Source: Heterodera schachtii
Taxonomy: Eukaryota > Nematoda > Chromadorea > Rhabditida > Heteroderidae
NCBI GenBank assembly: GCA_023374025.1
Contig: SIJG01000037.1
Location: 461,680 to 525,679, forward strand
DNA length: 64,000 nucleotides
Reading direction: 5' to 3'
In this document: positions 48,516 to 60,404 of the stretch, one piece after another
Numbering within the stretch: position 1 is the first letter of the stretch
Layout of the letters: each line of letters starts with the position of its first letter
The notes under the pieces: model-generated
Seen by the model: only the letters and a program-made list of their open reading frames with translations
Told to the model about the DNA's origin: nothing
Databases searched by the model: none
Made by a program: the position numbers and the translations under genes

Positions 48516-50004
48516 ACTAAAGAGAATTTCAATAAAGTTACCAGTCTTTATTTTGTTATCTTATTTTTGGTTTTTCATTTTCCACCCCCCAAGTAACCGT
48601 CTCGAATGGTTCCAATTGCATCAAATGCACTAAAAATATACCCTTTTAGACATGTTTGCGTGAAATGCCTATTTTGGATGATAAATTGGATTTAATGCAA
48701 ATGATGGCTAAAAATTCCATGGAAATTGTTGGTTTTCATCCTTTTCCGTTTTCGTTTTTCTCGTTTTCTTTTTTGTGCATTTTCCCTTTCTCATCTACCA
48801 CCTAAATATTCTGCTCATTTTCACTCATTTCATTCAGTTGAATCCGTTTCATTTTCCCACAAATATCATTGGCATTCATTTCCAATAAAGGAATTAGAGA
48901 GTTCCCTCAAGTCCATTACTAATTTAATTTTATCATCACCGCGTCGCCCTCATTGGGCTTTAGGGGCAACAAACAACTTCCATTCCATTTAAATAAATCA
49001 AATAAAATAATATTGCAAAGGATATGTTCTGCTGCTGCTGTTGTGCTTCGACAGTGTTCCTGCTGATCAAATTAACCTTTATTATTTGTTTTATTCTGCT
49101 ATAATCAGTTATTCTCATTCCGTCCCCATTTACGCTTTTTTTGGCCTTCAACAATTTATTTTGTCATTTCAATTTGTAATGCATCACTGCTTCCGTGGGC
49201 CAATAATAAAACTTTTGGTTGACCGCTTTAATTAAGAAGCTCCTTCAATGCCTAAGACCAAGAATCAAAAGAGAAATGCGGACCTACCTAATCCGTATTC
49301 CGTTAAATGAGTGTCGAACGGGGGGGGGGGAAGGGGTGAAATGGGCTTCATCAATCGTCGCGCGATGACGAATATTGTTTCTAGTTTTCCAATTTCAATT
49401 TAACTGATGTACTTAGTGAATATGTTTTGCTCGGATTAATCCATCCGGTGTCCCTCTCTTCCGTCTCCCCATTTTTATCCAAGTCCATCGCAATTATCAT
49501 TAGGCGCGCAATGTCCGTCCGTTTTCTATTTCAGTACAAATGGAAGGAAAAAACCGCTCTTTCCCTCTCATTGTCCACACATTATGGAAAGTGCCAATTT
49601 CATTTTCAAATTAATTATTCAATTGTTGTGGCCACTTCAGTCCCCTCCCCCACATTCATTTTCCGCATAAGCGCAATTGTCAAACCGAATAGAAATGTTG
49701 TTTCGTTACAAAGGCGTACACATCAGCAAATGCGAGAGCTTTTTCAACAATTTGCATTTCGAATGAACAAAATGTGTGTCCCCCGCCTTCGCTAATTGCC
49801 TTTGGTTCCGTTTAATCCTTTAAAAAAGCACCAATTTGCATAATTTCACCCATTTGGACGTTAAAGGACTAACGCATCCAACCAAATAAAAATAATTGCT
49901 CACAGCTTGGTTAATTTCTTGTCTGAAAGAGTTTCATTTTGCAGTCGAAAACTTTTAAAGCCCTCTCAAATCCATTCCGACTTTTTTTCCTGCGCAATAA
50001 GCAA
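48516..50004. other. intergenic spacer
   Basis: Between the unidentified minus-strand gene and the neuropeptide gene. AT-rich, with a G run at 49321 and short frames lacking splice or family support. Probably includes both promoters. No FIG4 C-terminal exon was found here. Confidence 0.5.
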
Positions 50005-50596
50005 ATGCCCTCCCTCCTTCTCCTCCCAACATTTTGCTTCTTCGCCTTTGCCGTCGTAGTGGCCCATTCCCAGATGACTTTCTCCGATGGTTGGGGCAAA
50101 CGTTCAGCGGTTGCGCCATTCGCATTGCTTGCGGACAGACACATGGCGGGAAACAAACGGCACGAAAAGCCGAGGGCGGCGGCCAATCTGTTCATCAGTC
50201 GTAAGTACATTTTTGGAAATGAAAGATTGGACGGATGGTTCAGCGACGGATGAGGACGCACTGGCGATGAGCCCGGCAATGGAAGCGTGTCAAGTGGGAT
50301 ACGCGCAAAGACTGATGCAACTGCACGAGCAAATGCTGGTGAGACCGATGGACCAATCACTGACAGTCGGAGGCAAAGCGTTCCGTCCGTCCCTTTTAGA
50401 CTTTGTTCAGCACGTACCAACAATGTCAGACAAAAGCGACGATGATGGAGACGAAGAAAGCGTAGAGATAACGACGAGAGAAAGAAAAGGACGAAAAGCA
50501 AAACGAAGCCAAAAGCGAAAAGACACCCAAGGAAAAGCTAAAGTGTCACTCAAAAGTAATTCATTGTGTTTAAAGCTAAAATTAGTCATTCGTTGA
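50005..50596 (+). CDS. AKH/GnRH-like neuropeptide precursor
   Basis: Exons 50005-50200 and 50244-50596; 182 aa. A signal peptide (SLLLLPTFCFFAFAVVVAHS) ends directly before QMTFSDGWGKR (50071-50103). This predicts pGlu-MTFSDGW-amide: Gln for cyclisation, Gly as amide donor, Lys-Arg for cleavage. It has the adipokinetic-hormone pattern (pGlu, Phe4, Trp8) and resembles the known C. elegans AKH-GnRH peptide (pQMTFTDQW...). The remainder has one Cys (EACQVGYAQRLMQLHEQM), a conserved-looking helical segment and a basic tail (RERKGRKAKRSQKRKD). The start Met gives the best signal peptide; an upstream Met at 49939 is in frame. The stop is only 28 bp from the convergent FIG4 stop. Confidence 0.85.
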
Positions 50597-50624
50597 AGCA
50601 AAATGCCGAGGGGAAAAGAAAAAC

Positions 50625-53600
50625 TCACCGGAAAATGCCCAGGAAAAGGTTCAGTCCGTCCTGCTTCTCAAAGTCGCCGAAAGTGTTGCTGTAATAGCGC
50701 GAAATCGTTTGGAACACATCTCGACTTCGTTCCTTTAATAACAAATTTGGAGAATAATTAAAACCATTCGCTTGCCTTTCCGTACCTGAAAAACGGCTGT
50801 CCTTTTGTACGTTTTTATGGAATGGACCAATTGGGAACCGGCATATTGCCATGCCAAAGTGTTTCCGTGCTCATCGAACATTTCCTCAAAAACACGGCAC
50901 ACCTCACTGTGAAGCTGCAACGACCATGGCAAAGCCAAAAAGCCCATGGAGTAAAGTTGCCAGCCAAGTGCCACCTTCCCTTACAAGGAAAAGCCTAATG
51001 TAGCAGGTGTATGAAATTGAAGTGGTTATTAACAGACAAAAGGCTCGACGCAACACACCCAAAATGGAAAGGAAATCCAACCGATTCCGAATTGGACGAC
51101 ATTTGTCCGGTCCAAACAGTCCACGCAATTCGAACGAACGACGCCATGCTGCAAAAGCATTCGCCCGTCCGGCGAAGTTTGGGCAGTGAAATGAGAAATG
51201 TTTTCTTCGATTTTTGGAGGTGCCGCGGAGGACATTTGGTCAAGCAAATTGTGAGGGAGTCGAGAATGGAGAAGAGGGAAATTCTTAAGGGGGGGGGGGG
51301 TGTATTTTGAAAACGAAGCAAAAGCAAAACCAACTTGGAACCATCCGCCGGACATTGCCACCCGTTGCCCAATTTCCTCCAAACGCTGCAAAACGCGGCC
51401 ACTTTTGTTGCAACGACTGACATCGAAACTGATGTAATCAATGCATTCGCCGACTCTGCGGAAATCGTTTAAATAGCGAACAGTCTGAAAAACCAAACGA
51501 AATGAACAGTGGAAGAACCAAACAAATGCACTTTCAGAAATATTTTGTGGAGTAGGTTCTCGTTGTGTCTGTGCTCCTCTCTCTTCACCAAATTCAGTAC
51601 CACCAACGGATGTCCGTATTTTCTGCCCAATTCTCTGAAGTGTTTGGCCGTGGTCAGTGCGTGCGGCTCCACCCGATCGATCAAAATGGGCGGCTTTCCG
51701 ACGACCATTGGGGAGCCGCGGTGGGTGGGGTCCTGCGACCAAAAAAGCGGCACGGAGCCGCGGCGTTGGACGAAGGAGGAGAATTTGCCGGAACGAAAGG
51801 ACAAAGGACTGCTCGTGTCCCAAACGACCTGCTCAGTCTCAACGTCGTTGGCCACAGCTCCTGAAAAGCATTTTGAGCATCGCAAAATTGAAGAAATAAA
51901 ACATTTTATAATTGGACCCTCGCAATTGACGCCTCTCTTGAGAAAACGGGTCCCAGCAAAGGCGGACGATCGGCGAGCAATCAGAATAAGATCCAATTTG
52001 GCACAAGGCAATTCCAAAAGTTGGTGCGCTTAAGCAAAGGAATTGATGGTTTCTCCATGAAAAGCGCAAAGAAAAAGCACTAAAAGTGTGTCAATCACAG
52101 AGAATGGGCGGTTCCTAAATTTTACTTTTTCGTTTGGGCTAAAAATTAAAGCTCTCCATTCTCCATGATTGATGAAAATCTCACCGACAAACCCACGCAT
52201 TAATTCCAGTGTCCATTTGCGATTGACCTGTAAAAGTTGGACAGTTCTTCAAAAAATGACACTTGTCGGATTACCCCCGCCCTATCCAATGGTTCCATCA
52301 AATATTCGTTCCACACAAATTTTTCCTCGGGCCCCATCGTTTTTCCGTAATTAATTCCATTCCATTTGTGGACAAATTCGGCAAGACAATTCTCTTGCAG
52401 AGTTTTGCTCAATTGGTATGTGTAAGAAAAGTAAAAATCAGCGGTGAAATCGACAGACTGAACAGCCAAAAATGAGAAAAAATCAATCGTTTGTGCTTTA
52501 CCAAGAAAAGTTTGCTGTACTTCGCTTCGTCGGGATGGGTGGCGGCGCCGGTCGCCGGAATATAAATCATTGAAACGTCCTCAATTTTGTAAATGGAATG
52601 GACGCCGATGGAAACGACCATTTTTGCACGAGAGACAATCTGAAAAACGCGGCAATTGTGAAGATCATTGGTCCCGAAATTTTTTAATTTTATTTATTTT
52701 CTGAAAATTTTTTTAACACTTTTCTAGGGGTGTTTTGAGGCGCTGAGAACGAATCCGGCCTCCCCTTTGACCAATTCCGAATCCCTAACCCGAACTCGAG
52801 CATTTTTTGAGAAATTAATTTTTATATTTTTTTAAGTTTCTCTTAAAACATTGTTTTTAGTGTTTTCGGGGTTGCTGATCACGAATCTGACATTCATTTT
52901 GACCGGTTTCGAATACCGGACCCGAATTCGAAAAAAAAATTGAAAATTCAAAATTATCAAAATTCACTTTTATATTCGTATCTTTACAGAATGACCATGT
53001 TTTGGTTTTTAAATGGTTTTTGACTAAAGTTAACAACCCCGAAAACACTAAAAACAATGTTTTTAAGAGAAACTTAAAAAAATATAAAATTAATTTCTCA
53101 AAAAATGTTCGAGTTCGGGTTAGGGATTCGGAATTGGTCAAAAGGGAGGCCGGATTCGTTCTCAGCGCCTCAAAACACCCCTATAAAAGTGTTAAAAAAA
53201 TTTTCAGAAAAGAAATAAAATTAAAAAATTTCGGGACCAATGATCTTCACAATTGCCAAAAACGCAAACCAAAGCGTGTGTTTGGAAGGAATAACATGGG
53301 ATTTGCTTGTTTTACCAACAAATAAAATCCCTCCATGAAGCGAACCGCGCCAATGATTCCCCACGCCTTTTCCACGGTGCGCAACAATCCGCCGCCACCA
53401 GCGCAGCTGCGCCGTTTGTTCCATTTTTCAGTGGGAGTCACAACTAACAAAAGAATAGTGGGCGTCTTCAACAGTCATTTCAAAATCAAAAAAATCACTT
53501 GAAGACGACGAAACGGTGGCGAGCAATTCGCCAATGTCAGCTAAACAAATTCGCTTTAATGACAATGAGTTATACCAATTAATTAATTAATTAACCTTGT

Positions 53601-53743
53601 GTGTAGTTTTGGTCGGGTTCAGCAGCTATGAATTCTTTGTCAGTCACCCGATCAATTTTCAATGTTCGAAATCGTTTTCCCTTTGGATCGGAACCGATTA
53701 TGTAAAAATGAGCCGCTGTCTCATAAACACTCAAAGAACACAT
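50625..53743 (-). CDS. fig-4: FIG4 polyphosphoinositide 5-phosphatase (SAC domain)
   Basis: About ten exons; first exon 53596-53743. FIG4 removes the 5-phosphate of PI(3,5)P2 and scaffolds the PIKfyve-VAC14 complex on endolysosomes. Order: YETAAHFYIIGSDPKGKRF, RTLKIDRVTDKEF, GIIGAVRFMEGFYLL, GVHSIYKIEDVSMIYIP, FYFSYTYQLSKTLQ, LIARRSSAFAGTRFLKRGVN, NDVETEQVVWD, VQRRGSVPLFWSQD, the catalytic CX5R loop NCVDCLDRTNVVQF, GNTLAWQYAGSQLVHSIKTY, and SRYYSNTFGDFEKQDGLNLF. After FLGIFR comes TGA, which is also a GTGAG donor. No C-terminal exon was found, so about 300 residues of the usual protein may be missing. Intron 2 or 3 carries a 607-bp palindrome (52651-53257). Confidence 0.92.
52651..53257. mobile_element. 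607-bp near-perfect palindrome, TSD AAAAACGC
   Basis: In a FIG4 intron. Exact 8-bp duplication AAAAACGC (52643-52650, 53258-53265). Begins GGCAATTGTGAAGATCATTG and ends with the exact complement. The arms (about 250 bp each) contain CGGATTCGTTCTCAGCG and GAGTTCGGGTTAGGGATTCG with their complements almost base for base. The small centre has TTCGTGATCAGC-type sequence. No coding capacity; the arm identity suggests recent formation. Confidence 0.92.
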
Positions 53744-53856
53744 CCGATCCGACATTACTATGCTATGTATTCATTCGAAATCCACGAATTTTGGCTACGT
53801 GGCCTTATTGGCAAGCTGAAGCAGTTATTGCCATACAAAATTAGAGCCTGGAATTA
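53744..53856. promoter_or_regulatory. 113-bp candidate bidirectional promoter, FIG4 / GDP-glucose phosphorylase
   Basis: The two start codons, FIG4 on minus (53743) and GDPGP1 on plus (53857), face away from each other with only 113 bp between. Any promoter elements for both must overlap here or lie in the opposite gene. No specific motif is claimed. Confidence 0.5.
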
Positions 53857-55504
53857 ATGTCGTCAATACCCTTTCTCGAATACAAAAGGGATGATTTTGT
53901 CTCTTCTGCGGTTTTTGTCACAACGGAAAATCATTCAAATCAGGAAACAAATGATAAAGTTAACAAACACAATTAATGAAAAATAAAAAAGGCATCTTTC
54001 AGATAAAACATAAGCTTCTGTTTGCGTGGAAATGTGCACAAGAAAAGGGCGTTTTGAATTATAAATTGAGTGACAGCAAATCCAAACAAATTGACGGCAA
54101 TTATGCCTTTTCTCTGATGGTTTTGTTTTTTCGTGTTCCATTTGGAACCCCTTTCTTTCTTCAGGTCAACAAAGAAAGGAGCAGAAAACGGAGAAGCGCG
54201 GAACAATTCGACAATCTTTGCCAACCTTTCGACGAGGAAAAATGGAATTTCACTCGGCTAAAGGAGGAAGAGGTCCGTGCCATCAAAGGATAAAGCGTAG
54301 TGATCTCAAAGCGGAGAAAATGACAATCGCTAATCCCTTCAGTGCCTCTTCAAAATGGTCCGATTGGATCGGGCGGGAGATTTTGCCAATGAACTGACGA
54401 CAATCGCAGTGAATGCGAGTCCGGTCAACTTCGGCCATTCTCTGGTCGTTCCATCCCCTTCTAAGCGTTTACCGCAAGTCCGCGTCTTGGAATGCAATTA
54501 GAATTCAAAACGGGCCTAATTAAGCTTATCACGGCTGCCGCAATTTGCGATGGATTGGAACTTTTGTCTTTGGTGTCCGACCCCAACTTTGTGCTTATTT
54601 TCAACGGCCTCTTGGCTCATGCCAGCGTAAATCACCTCCATTTGCACTCGCTGTTTTGGCCATACAAAAGCGGCATCGTTACCAAAGTGAGTGAAGCATT
54701 TCCTTTTTCAATTGATGCTTATTCACCAGGAGACAGAAATGGTACAAAACGGCCTCTTCTCCATTATTCGAAGGCCCACTTGGTTTGTGCCGGCATTTGT
54801 TTTTCAATTAACTGCCAATTTGGACATTGAATCTTTGGCCAGGCCTGTCCATCGATCCTTTGTTTAAAAGAATTGACAAATAAACACACATTTAGACGAA
54901 TTGAGAAAGCCGCATTTTTTCTGACCAGCAATGATTTTTCTTACAATTTGTTTTTTGCGCGCGCCAAAAAATTAAAATCGGAAATGACAACAGCAGCAAT
55001 GAATCATTTCACTCCTACTGTTTATTTGTTTCCAAGACGAAAGACTTACGGTAAATTATCTGATTTTTGCATCAATAAAATCTAAATAAGGTGGGCTCGA
55101 CTCAAATTGTGACTCATTTATTCCGGCGAGTTTGGAACTGGCGGGGCTTATCCCAATTTACGGTTGGTCACTTTAATCCTTCGGGTTTTAAGAATTCGGG
55201 TCCGGGGTTCGAAAGAGGCCAAAATGAATTCCATATTCGTGATCAGCGACCCCAAAAACCGTTAGAAACATCTTTTCACGGCTTCTTAAAACAAAAAAAT
55301 TTCTGCCGAAAAAAGGTGAAAAAATTTTCAAAATAGTACTCTTTGTAACTAGCGCCAATAATTCTGCTTTTTCCCTTTTCAGATGACATTTTTTTCGAGT
55401 CGGCAAGTGAAAAACAAATAATTGAAGTGTTTGATGGCTATTCATTAATCAAAGATGAATTCTTTGAGGAATTAGTCGCAGGGATGGCGAGGCATTTGCA
55501 ATGA
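53857..55504 (+). CDS. GDP-D-glucose phosphorylase (GDPGP1 family)
   Basis: Exons 53857-53958, 54003-54119, 54165-54272, 54343-54477, 54525-54686, 54730-54842, 54896-55050, 55383-55504; 337 aa. A cytosolic HIT-like enzyme that phosphorolyses GDP-glucose, keeping GDP-mannose pools clean. Matches: LLFAWKCAQEKGVLNYKL, VNKERSRKRRSAEQFD, FDEEKWNFTRLKEEE, AVNASPVNFGHSLVVPSPSK, FNGLLAHASVNHLHLHSLF (catalytic histidine triad) and YNLFFARAKK. Intron 6 (54843-54895) needs a GC donor (CAG|GCCTGT) to join LAR to RIEKAAFF. The last intron (332 bp) holds half of a foldback repeat with ATTCGTGATCAGCGACCCC near 55236. Confidence 0.87.
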
Positions 55505-55653
55505 AAAGGAAAAACGACGAAACAAATCGATTGAATTTGTTGTGAATAACAGACACTTCTTGGATTATACACCTCATATCATTAGAGGAATGCAGCAATT
55601 TCGAAAATGTCATTAATTAATTGACCACTCACTAATTGTCCCTTCCGGCACTG

Positions 55654-58600
55654 TCAACCACTGAATTTCAGTCCGTCCAAAAGTTCTTCGTCCACCCTTT
55701 CCGGGACCACCACTTTCAGTACCGGGTCCATCCCTTCCATTCTCTTCACTGTTTCCATTGCCTTCTCATTCCCTGCCCAACATCTCCGGGCCACGCCATT
55801 CGCCACGTCCCATGCCAACATCGAACTCAGTCTTTGGTCCGCTTCCTTCGTGGGATTTCCTTTGTTCCCTGTTCACTGTCTTACTTAACTCACTGCGGAC
55901 CCATCGAGGAACATGCCGAAGCCTCCGTTTATGGCGTCGCCCCATCCGACGCCCCCTCCGTTGTGAATGGACACCCAAGTCGCCCCCCGAAAGGAATCGC
56001 CGATGACATTCTGAAGGGAAGGCAATGTCGCCTAATTCTCGGCCATTGGCACCTGAATGGCCATGTCGGCTGTGTACGCCGATCCGTCGCCGATGTCCGA
56101 CGTTTCGCGGAAGGGCGAATCGGTTCCGCTGACGTCATGATGGTCTCGGCTGATCACAATTGGCCCCTGTCCCGCACAACAATTCGTGTTTTAACATAAT
56201 ACTCAATCCATCCATCCCTTTCGACCTCCAACTTTCGTTCCCTAATTGCCGCATTGAATGCCCGTGCCAATTCGACCCTTCCCATTCCGTCCGAATATAA
56301 AATGCGTGCCTCCGACCCCACCACCAATTGGTGCTTCTCCGCGTTTTTGATCCACAACAGATTGTCTTCGTACTGCTCCCGCCTCCATTCACTCACTGAC
56401 AAAGGCATTTTGCCAAAAGACCATTTGAAAGTCAGTAATTCTACTCACAGTCTGTCTGTTCCAACAGTTTTTGGATCACTTTAGCAGCAATTTGGTCAGT
56501 CTTCTGAAGGTCCTGATGAGAGCCCGAAGTGCACACCCAACGGAAAGGGCCGAAACCCAACGCGAAAATATCCCTGGGAAATTAGTGAATTATTTGGTCA
56601 TTCATGAGAAGCGACCAATGGCACGGACCCCATTATGTGCTGCATGTAACTGGGGAATTTGAACGTTTTGTCGTCCTGTGCATTCTCCGTCAAAATTTGA
56701 GCCCCCGCCCGATGGCATTCGACGAGAAAGGCATTTCCATAGTCCCAAAAGTGCATTCCGCGAGCGCACAGTTTTTCGATAGCGGCAATATGTCGCAATA
56801 AGCTTCAGAATGGACAAATGTTGTTGGGTGTTCGCTTTAACTCCAACCTCTGCCGCACCATCCGATCAAAATTTGGCTTGTCCTCCGTTAGCATTCGATT
56901 TGCCTCGTCAAAACTTAGTCCTACCGGGCAATAGCCCCCTCCAAAAGCATTGTGACACGAGGTTTGGTCTGAGCCCAGTTCCACGATCAACTCGGGCTCT
57001 TCCGCCAGTCTTTCCCTGGCATTTGAAACATTTGATCCTTTCATTTAACATGGGTTGTAGGACATTGTTTACCACAATTCCACGACATTGCCCAAGTATC
57101 CGATGCTTATCGCCTTCATTTGTTTTATAAATGCATTTGTCTGTCTTTGATTACCCTTCGATTGCTCCGACTTTCTCTGACCCATCGGACGATCACTTCC
57201 AAGTCGGCGCTGAATGTGTCCAGCCACCCTTGGCCATGTCTCTTCTTCAGCGCACTTTCGCTGGTCTTTGTCAGGACAATGAATCTCTGATCACTGTGTG
57301 TCCGTTAACAATTCACCTCAGCAATCACTCCAACACAGCCTTTAAAAGTGGCAAATGTTTGCCCGAGGCAATCCCTTCGACCCACCGGCGATCACTGCGG
57401 CCTTCGCTTGTGCTCCGCTCATCCCTCCCAGACCAGAAGTGACGAACACTTTCCCCGCTGGGCTTGTCCCCTTTCCGAGATACTTCCGAATGGCACTCAT
57501 CAGTGTAATCTGTGCCAGGAAAAACAAATTACTTTGGATATTCAAATTTTGTCTGCCGTTGTTCCGTGAACGATTCCTTGCGGTCCAATGTAACAATAAC
57601 TCCCGGCGGTCATTTGGCCATAAATTGTGACTCCGAGAGCAAAAAATTTGTCATAGAGTGCCTTGGTGGAGTAATTAGGGATCATCTGAGGGGAAGGTCA
57701 ATTGCTTTGATTCATTATTGAGTCATTGGTGAATGTCGAGAACCATTCCGTTGGTGATCACCATTCGCGGCGCATCTTTGTGGGAGGGGAAAAGCCCTAA
57801 AGAGGGGAAGGGCGGCATTCAGCTAATTATCGGGAGAAGAAGGACCGAGCGGGTGGCCCGAATACATGGCCAAAGTCTGTTCGTCTGTCATTTGGGCCAA
57901 CAAACGAAGGGTCAGACGGAATTGAATCCAATTGGAAAAGACTTGGCCATTGCCGCCGTAAGTGACCAATTCCTTCAAACAAAACAAAAATGGCCAATTG
58001 ACAATAAAAAGGAAGACGATTTATGGGAATGGCGGAAATACGTCAAATGGTAATTAGCTAATTGCCACTTAATCGCAGTTTGACCTGCGGAAATTGGGCA
58101 ACTTCGGGGTCCAAGTTGTTGATCAGCATCAGAATTATTGCAGCGGCTTGTCTGCTCCGCGTCTCAATTTTGTCAAACGGTGGTGCCTAAATCCAACAAA
58201 CGGTCGCTTTGTCTCGACTCGAAAACTTCAGTCTCGAGTATTATTATGTATCCTAATTAATCTCCGCTCATACGCCCTTAACCTTTAGCACAAAGTTGGG
58301 CATAAAACGAAAGGCATAAATGTGCCCGAATTGGACGAGTTCATCGGCAAATTCAGGGCCAAGAAAGTGATGGAAGCGATTAGGAACATAGCGAAGAATG
58401 TTTCTGACGGCAAGCTTAAATAGGGGGTGGGAGAGGGGTCAGAAGAAAGGCGAGAGAGAGAGAAAGTGGAAAGAGAGGGAGAGAAAGAGTGGAAAGAGAG
58501 GGAGAGAGAGAGTGGAAAGAGAGGGAGAGAGAGAGAGTGGAAAGAGAGGGAGAGAGAGAGTGGAAAGAGAGAGTGAAGAGAGAGTGAGAGAGAGAGAGAT

Positions 58601-60404
58601 GGAGAGAGAGAGAGGAGAGAGAGTGGAAAGAGAGTGAGAGAGAGAGAAAGAAAGAAAGAGAGTGGAGAGAGTGGAAAGAGAGTGAGAGAGATGGAGAGAG
58701 AGAGAGAGGGGAGAGAGAGAGAGAGAGAGAGAGAGTGGAAAGAGAGTGAGAGAGAGAGAAAGAAAGAGAGTGGAAGAGAGGAAAGAGAGTAGTGCTGTCC
58801 GAGAGTCTCGGTCTCGAGTCTCGACTCGAGAAAAGTCTCGGGTTTTTTTGGTCTCGGTCTCGAGTCTCGGTCTCGGGTTTTTAAGTCTCGGTCTCGATTT
58901 TCGAGACTCGAGACCGATACCGAGACTTTTTTACACCCCTAATGATTAGCTTTTTGTAAATTTAAAATGAATGTAATTTTGGTAACTTTTGGCTTATTTT
59001 TCTTATTCGTATTCGTGGTCTAGTGGGTTGTGCTCTTGATTATTTTTTTCATTTTAGCGTTGGATCAGTTCCACTCCAAGTAACTATTTTTTCTTCTGAT
59101 TTTTCAAAATTATTCCCTTTTCAGTTGGAATTCAATCACAATTTTAACAATTAAACTCATAAAATATTGTTATTTTGGTGACTAAATTTGTTCACAAAGT
59201 GCATTAAAAGTCAAAAATTTTTCCCGGCGGCGCCTATTGGCACCAGGGGTGGGCGAAACTTCGCGTTTTTTGAGCTTCGAACTTCGAGCTTCGGGTAATT
59301 TACCCGAAGTTTGGGGAAAAACACACCCCACCGAGTTTTTAAAGTGAAAAATACACCCCTAATGATTGGCTTTTGCTAAACTTAAAATTATATATTTTTA
59401 TCAACTTTTTGCTTTAAATTTCTGTCACATATGTGGTCCAGTGGGTTATGCTCTTGGTTTCTCTCTCTATTTTTGCTTTGGATCAATTCCCCCCTAAATA
59501 GTTTTTTTCTTTTAGTTTTTCAAAAATTAACATTTGAAAAATATGGTGTAAGTTGTGTATTTTTAATATTGAAAAATTGGGCTTCGCCTTCGGCTTCAGC
59601 TTCGAGTGCCAAGCCGAGCTTCGCCCACTCCTGATCGGCACCGCCGGCACCCAAAACCTTATTTTTATAAAAAGTTGGCTCAAAAGCTTTGATAATTTGG
59701 ACTAAATTTGTTAACAAAAAGAACTCAAATTTTTAAAATTTTCTCCGGCGGCGTCTATCGGCACCGCCGGCACCCAAAATTCCCTTTATTTTTTAAAATG
59801 ACTCAAAAATCGCGAAAAAATTGCGTTTTTGGATTAAATATGGTACCTAATTGACAAAATTTACGAAGAAATAAGCAAAAAAAAATGTTTTTAAACGATT
59901 TTTAAGCGAATAAGGAAATTTTTTGAAAAAAGTCTCGGATCTCGGGTTTTTTTGGTCTCGGTCTCGGGGTTTTGGGTCTCGGTCTCGAGTCTCGGGGTCG
60001 AGTCTCGGTCTCGGGGTCGAGTCTCGGTCTCGAGTCTCGGGAAATTTTGGTCTCGGACAGCACTAAAAGAGAGGGAGAGAGAGATGGAGAGAGAGAGAGA
60101 GAGAGAGGAGAGAGAGTGGAAAGAGAGTGAGAGAGAGAGAAAGAAAGAAAGAGAGGAGAAAGAGAGGGGAAAGAGAGAGTAAGAGTGGACAGCAGAGATA
60201 AGAGAGAGTAAGAAATATAGGGGGAAGAGAGAAGAGTGGAAATATATCCGTTTCTCACTTTTTTTCACTGTCCGCCAATGGCACCGATCTGACCGGCGCA
60301 TGTGTCACTTTTGAATCAGTGGACAATTCCGTGGGAAAGGGAGGCAATTCGTTGCCGGCAAAAGGATCATCAAATAACAAAGAATTCAATTGGGACTTTT
60401 CCAT
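55654..60404 (-). CDS. uroc-1: urocanate hydratase (urocanase)
   Basis: About ten exons; first 60258-60404, second 58283-58414, stop 55654-55656. It converts urocanate to imidazolonepropionate in histidine breakdown, using tightly bound NAD+. Order: [118 protein letters not shown] (dinucleotide site), [18 protein letters not shown] (active-site Cys region), [59 protein letters not shown] and [18 protein letters not shown]. Exon 1 ends in an A run (60259-60265) one base short of the phase of exon 2. Intron 1 (about 1.84 kb) holds GA repeats and nested elements. Confidence 0.92.
58428..58789. repeat. GA/GGAAAGAGA microsatellite (left part)
   Basis: Imperfect repeats of AGAGAGTGGAAAGAGAG. The same tract resumes at 60066-60240, so it was split by the 58790-60065 element. 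In urocanase intron 1. Arg/Glu-only reading frames here (ERERERE) are not genes. Confidence 0.8.
58790..60065. mobile_element. 1276-bp hAT-like element, TSD AAAGAGAG
   Basis: Begins TAGTGCTGTCCGAGA and ends with the complement TCTCGGACAGCACTA. Flanked by AAAGAGAG (58782-58789, 60066-60073), within GA repeats, so chance matching is possible. Subterminal regions at both ends carry many GTCTCGGTCTCGAGTCTCGG repeats. It contains a second, nested element and three GC-rich palindrome motifs. No transposase frame. Confidence 0.75.
59244..59633. mobile_element. 390-bp nested hAT-like element, TSD ATTGGCAC/ATCGGCAC
   Basis: Ends CAGGGGTGGGCGAAAC and GCTTCGCCCACTCCTG are inverted copies. Flanks ATTGGCAC (59236-59243) and ATCGGCAC (59634-59641) differ by one base. 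Subterminal GAGCTTCGAACTTCGAGC and TTCGGCTTCAGCTTCGAG repeats. It interrupts a copy of the CCGGCGGCGCCTAT|TGGCACCGCCGG palindrome inside the larger element. Confidence 0.8.

Noticed and set aside
58398..58637. Open frame rich in Arg-Glu
   Set aside because: Pure GA microsatellite translation; it lies in an intron of the urocanase gene.
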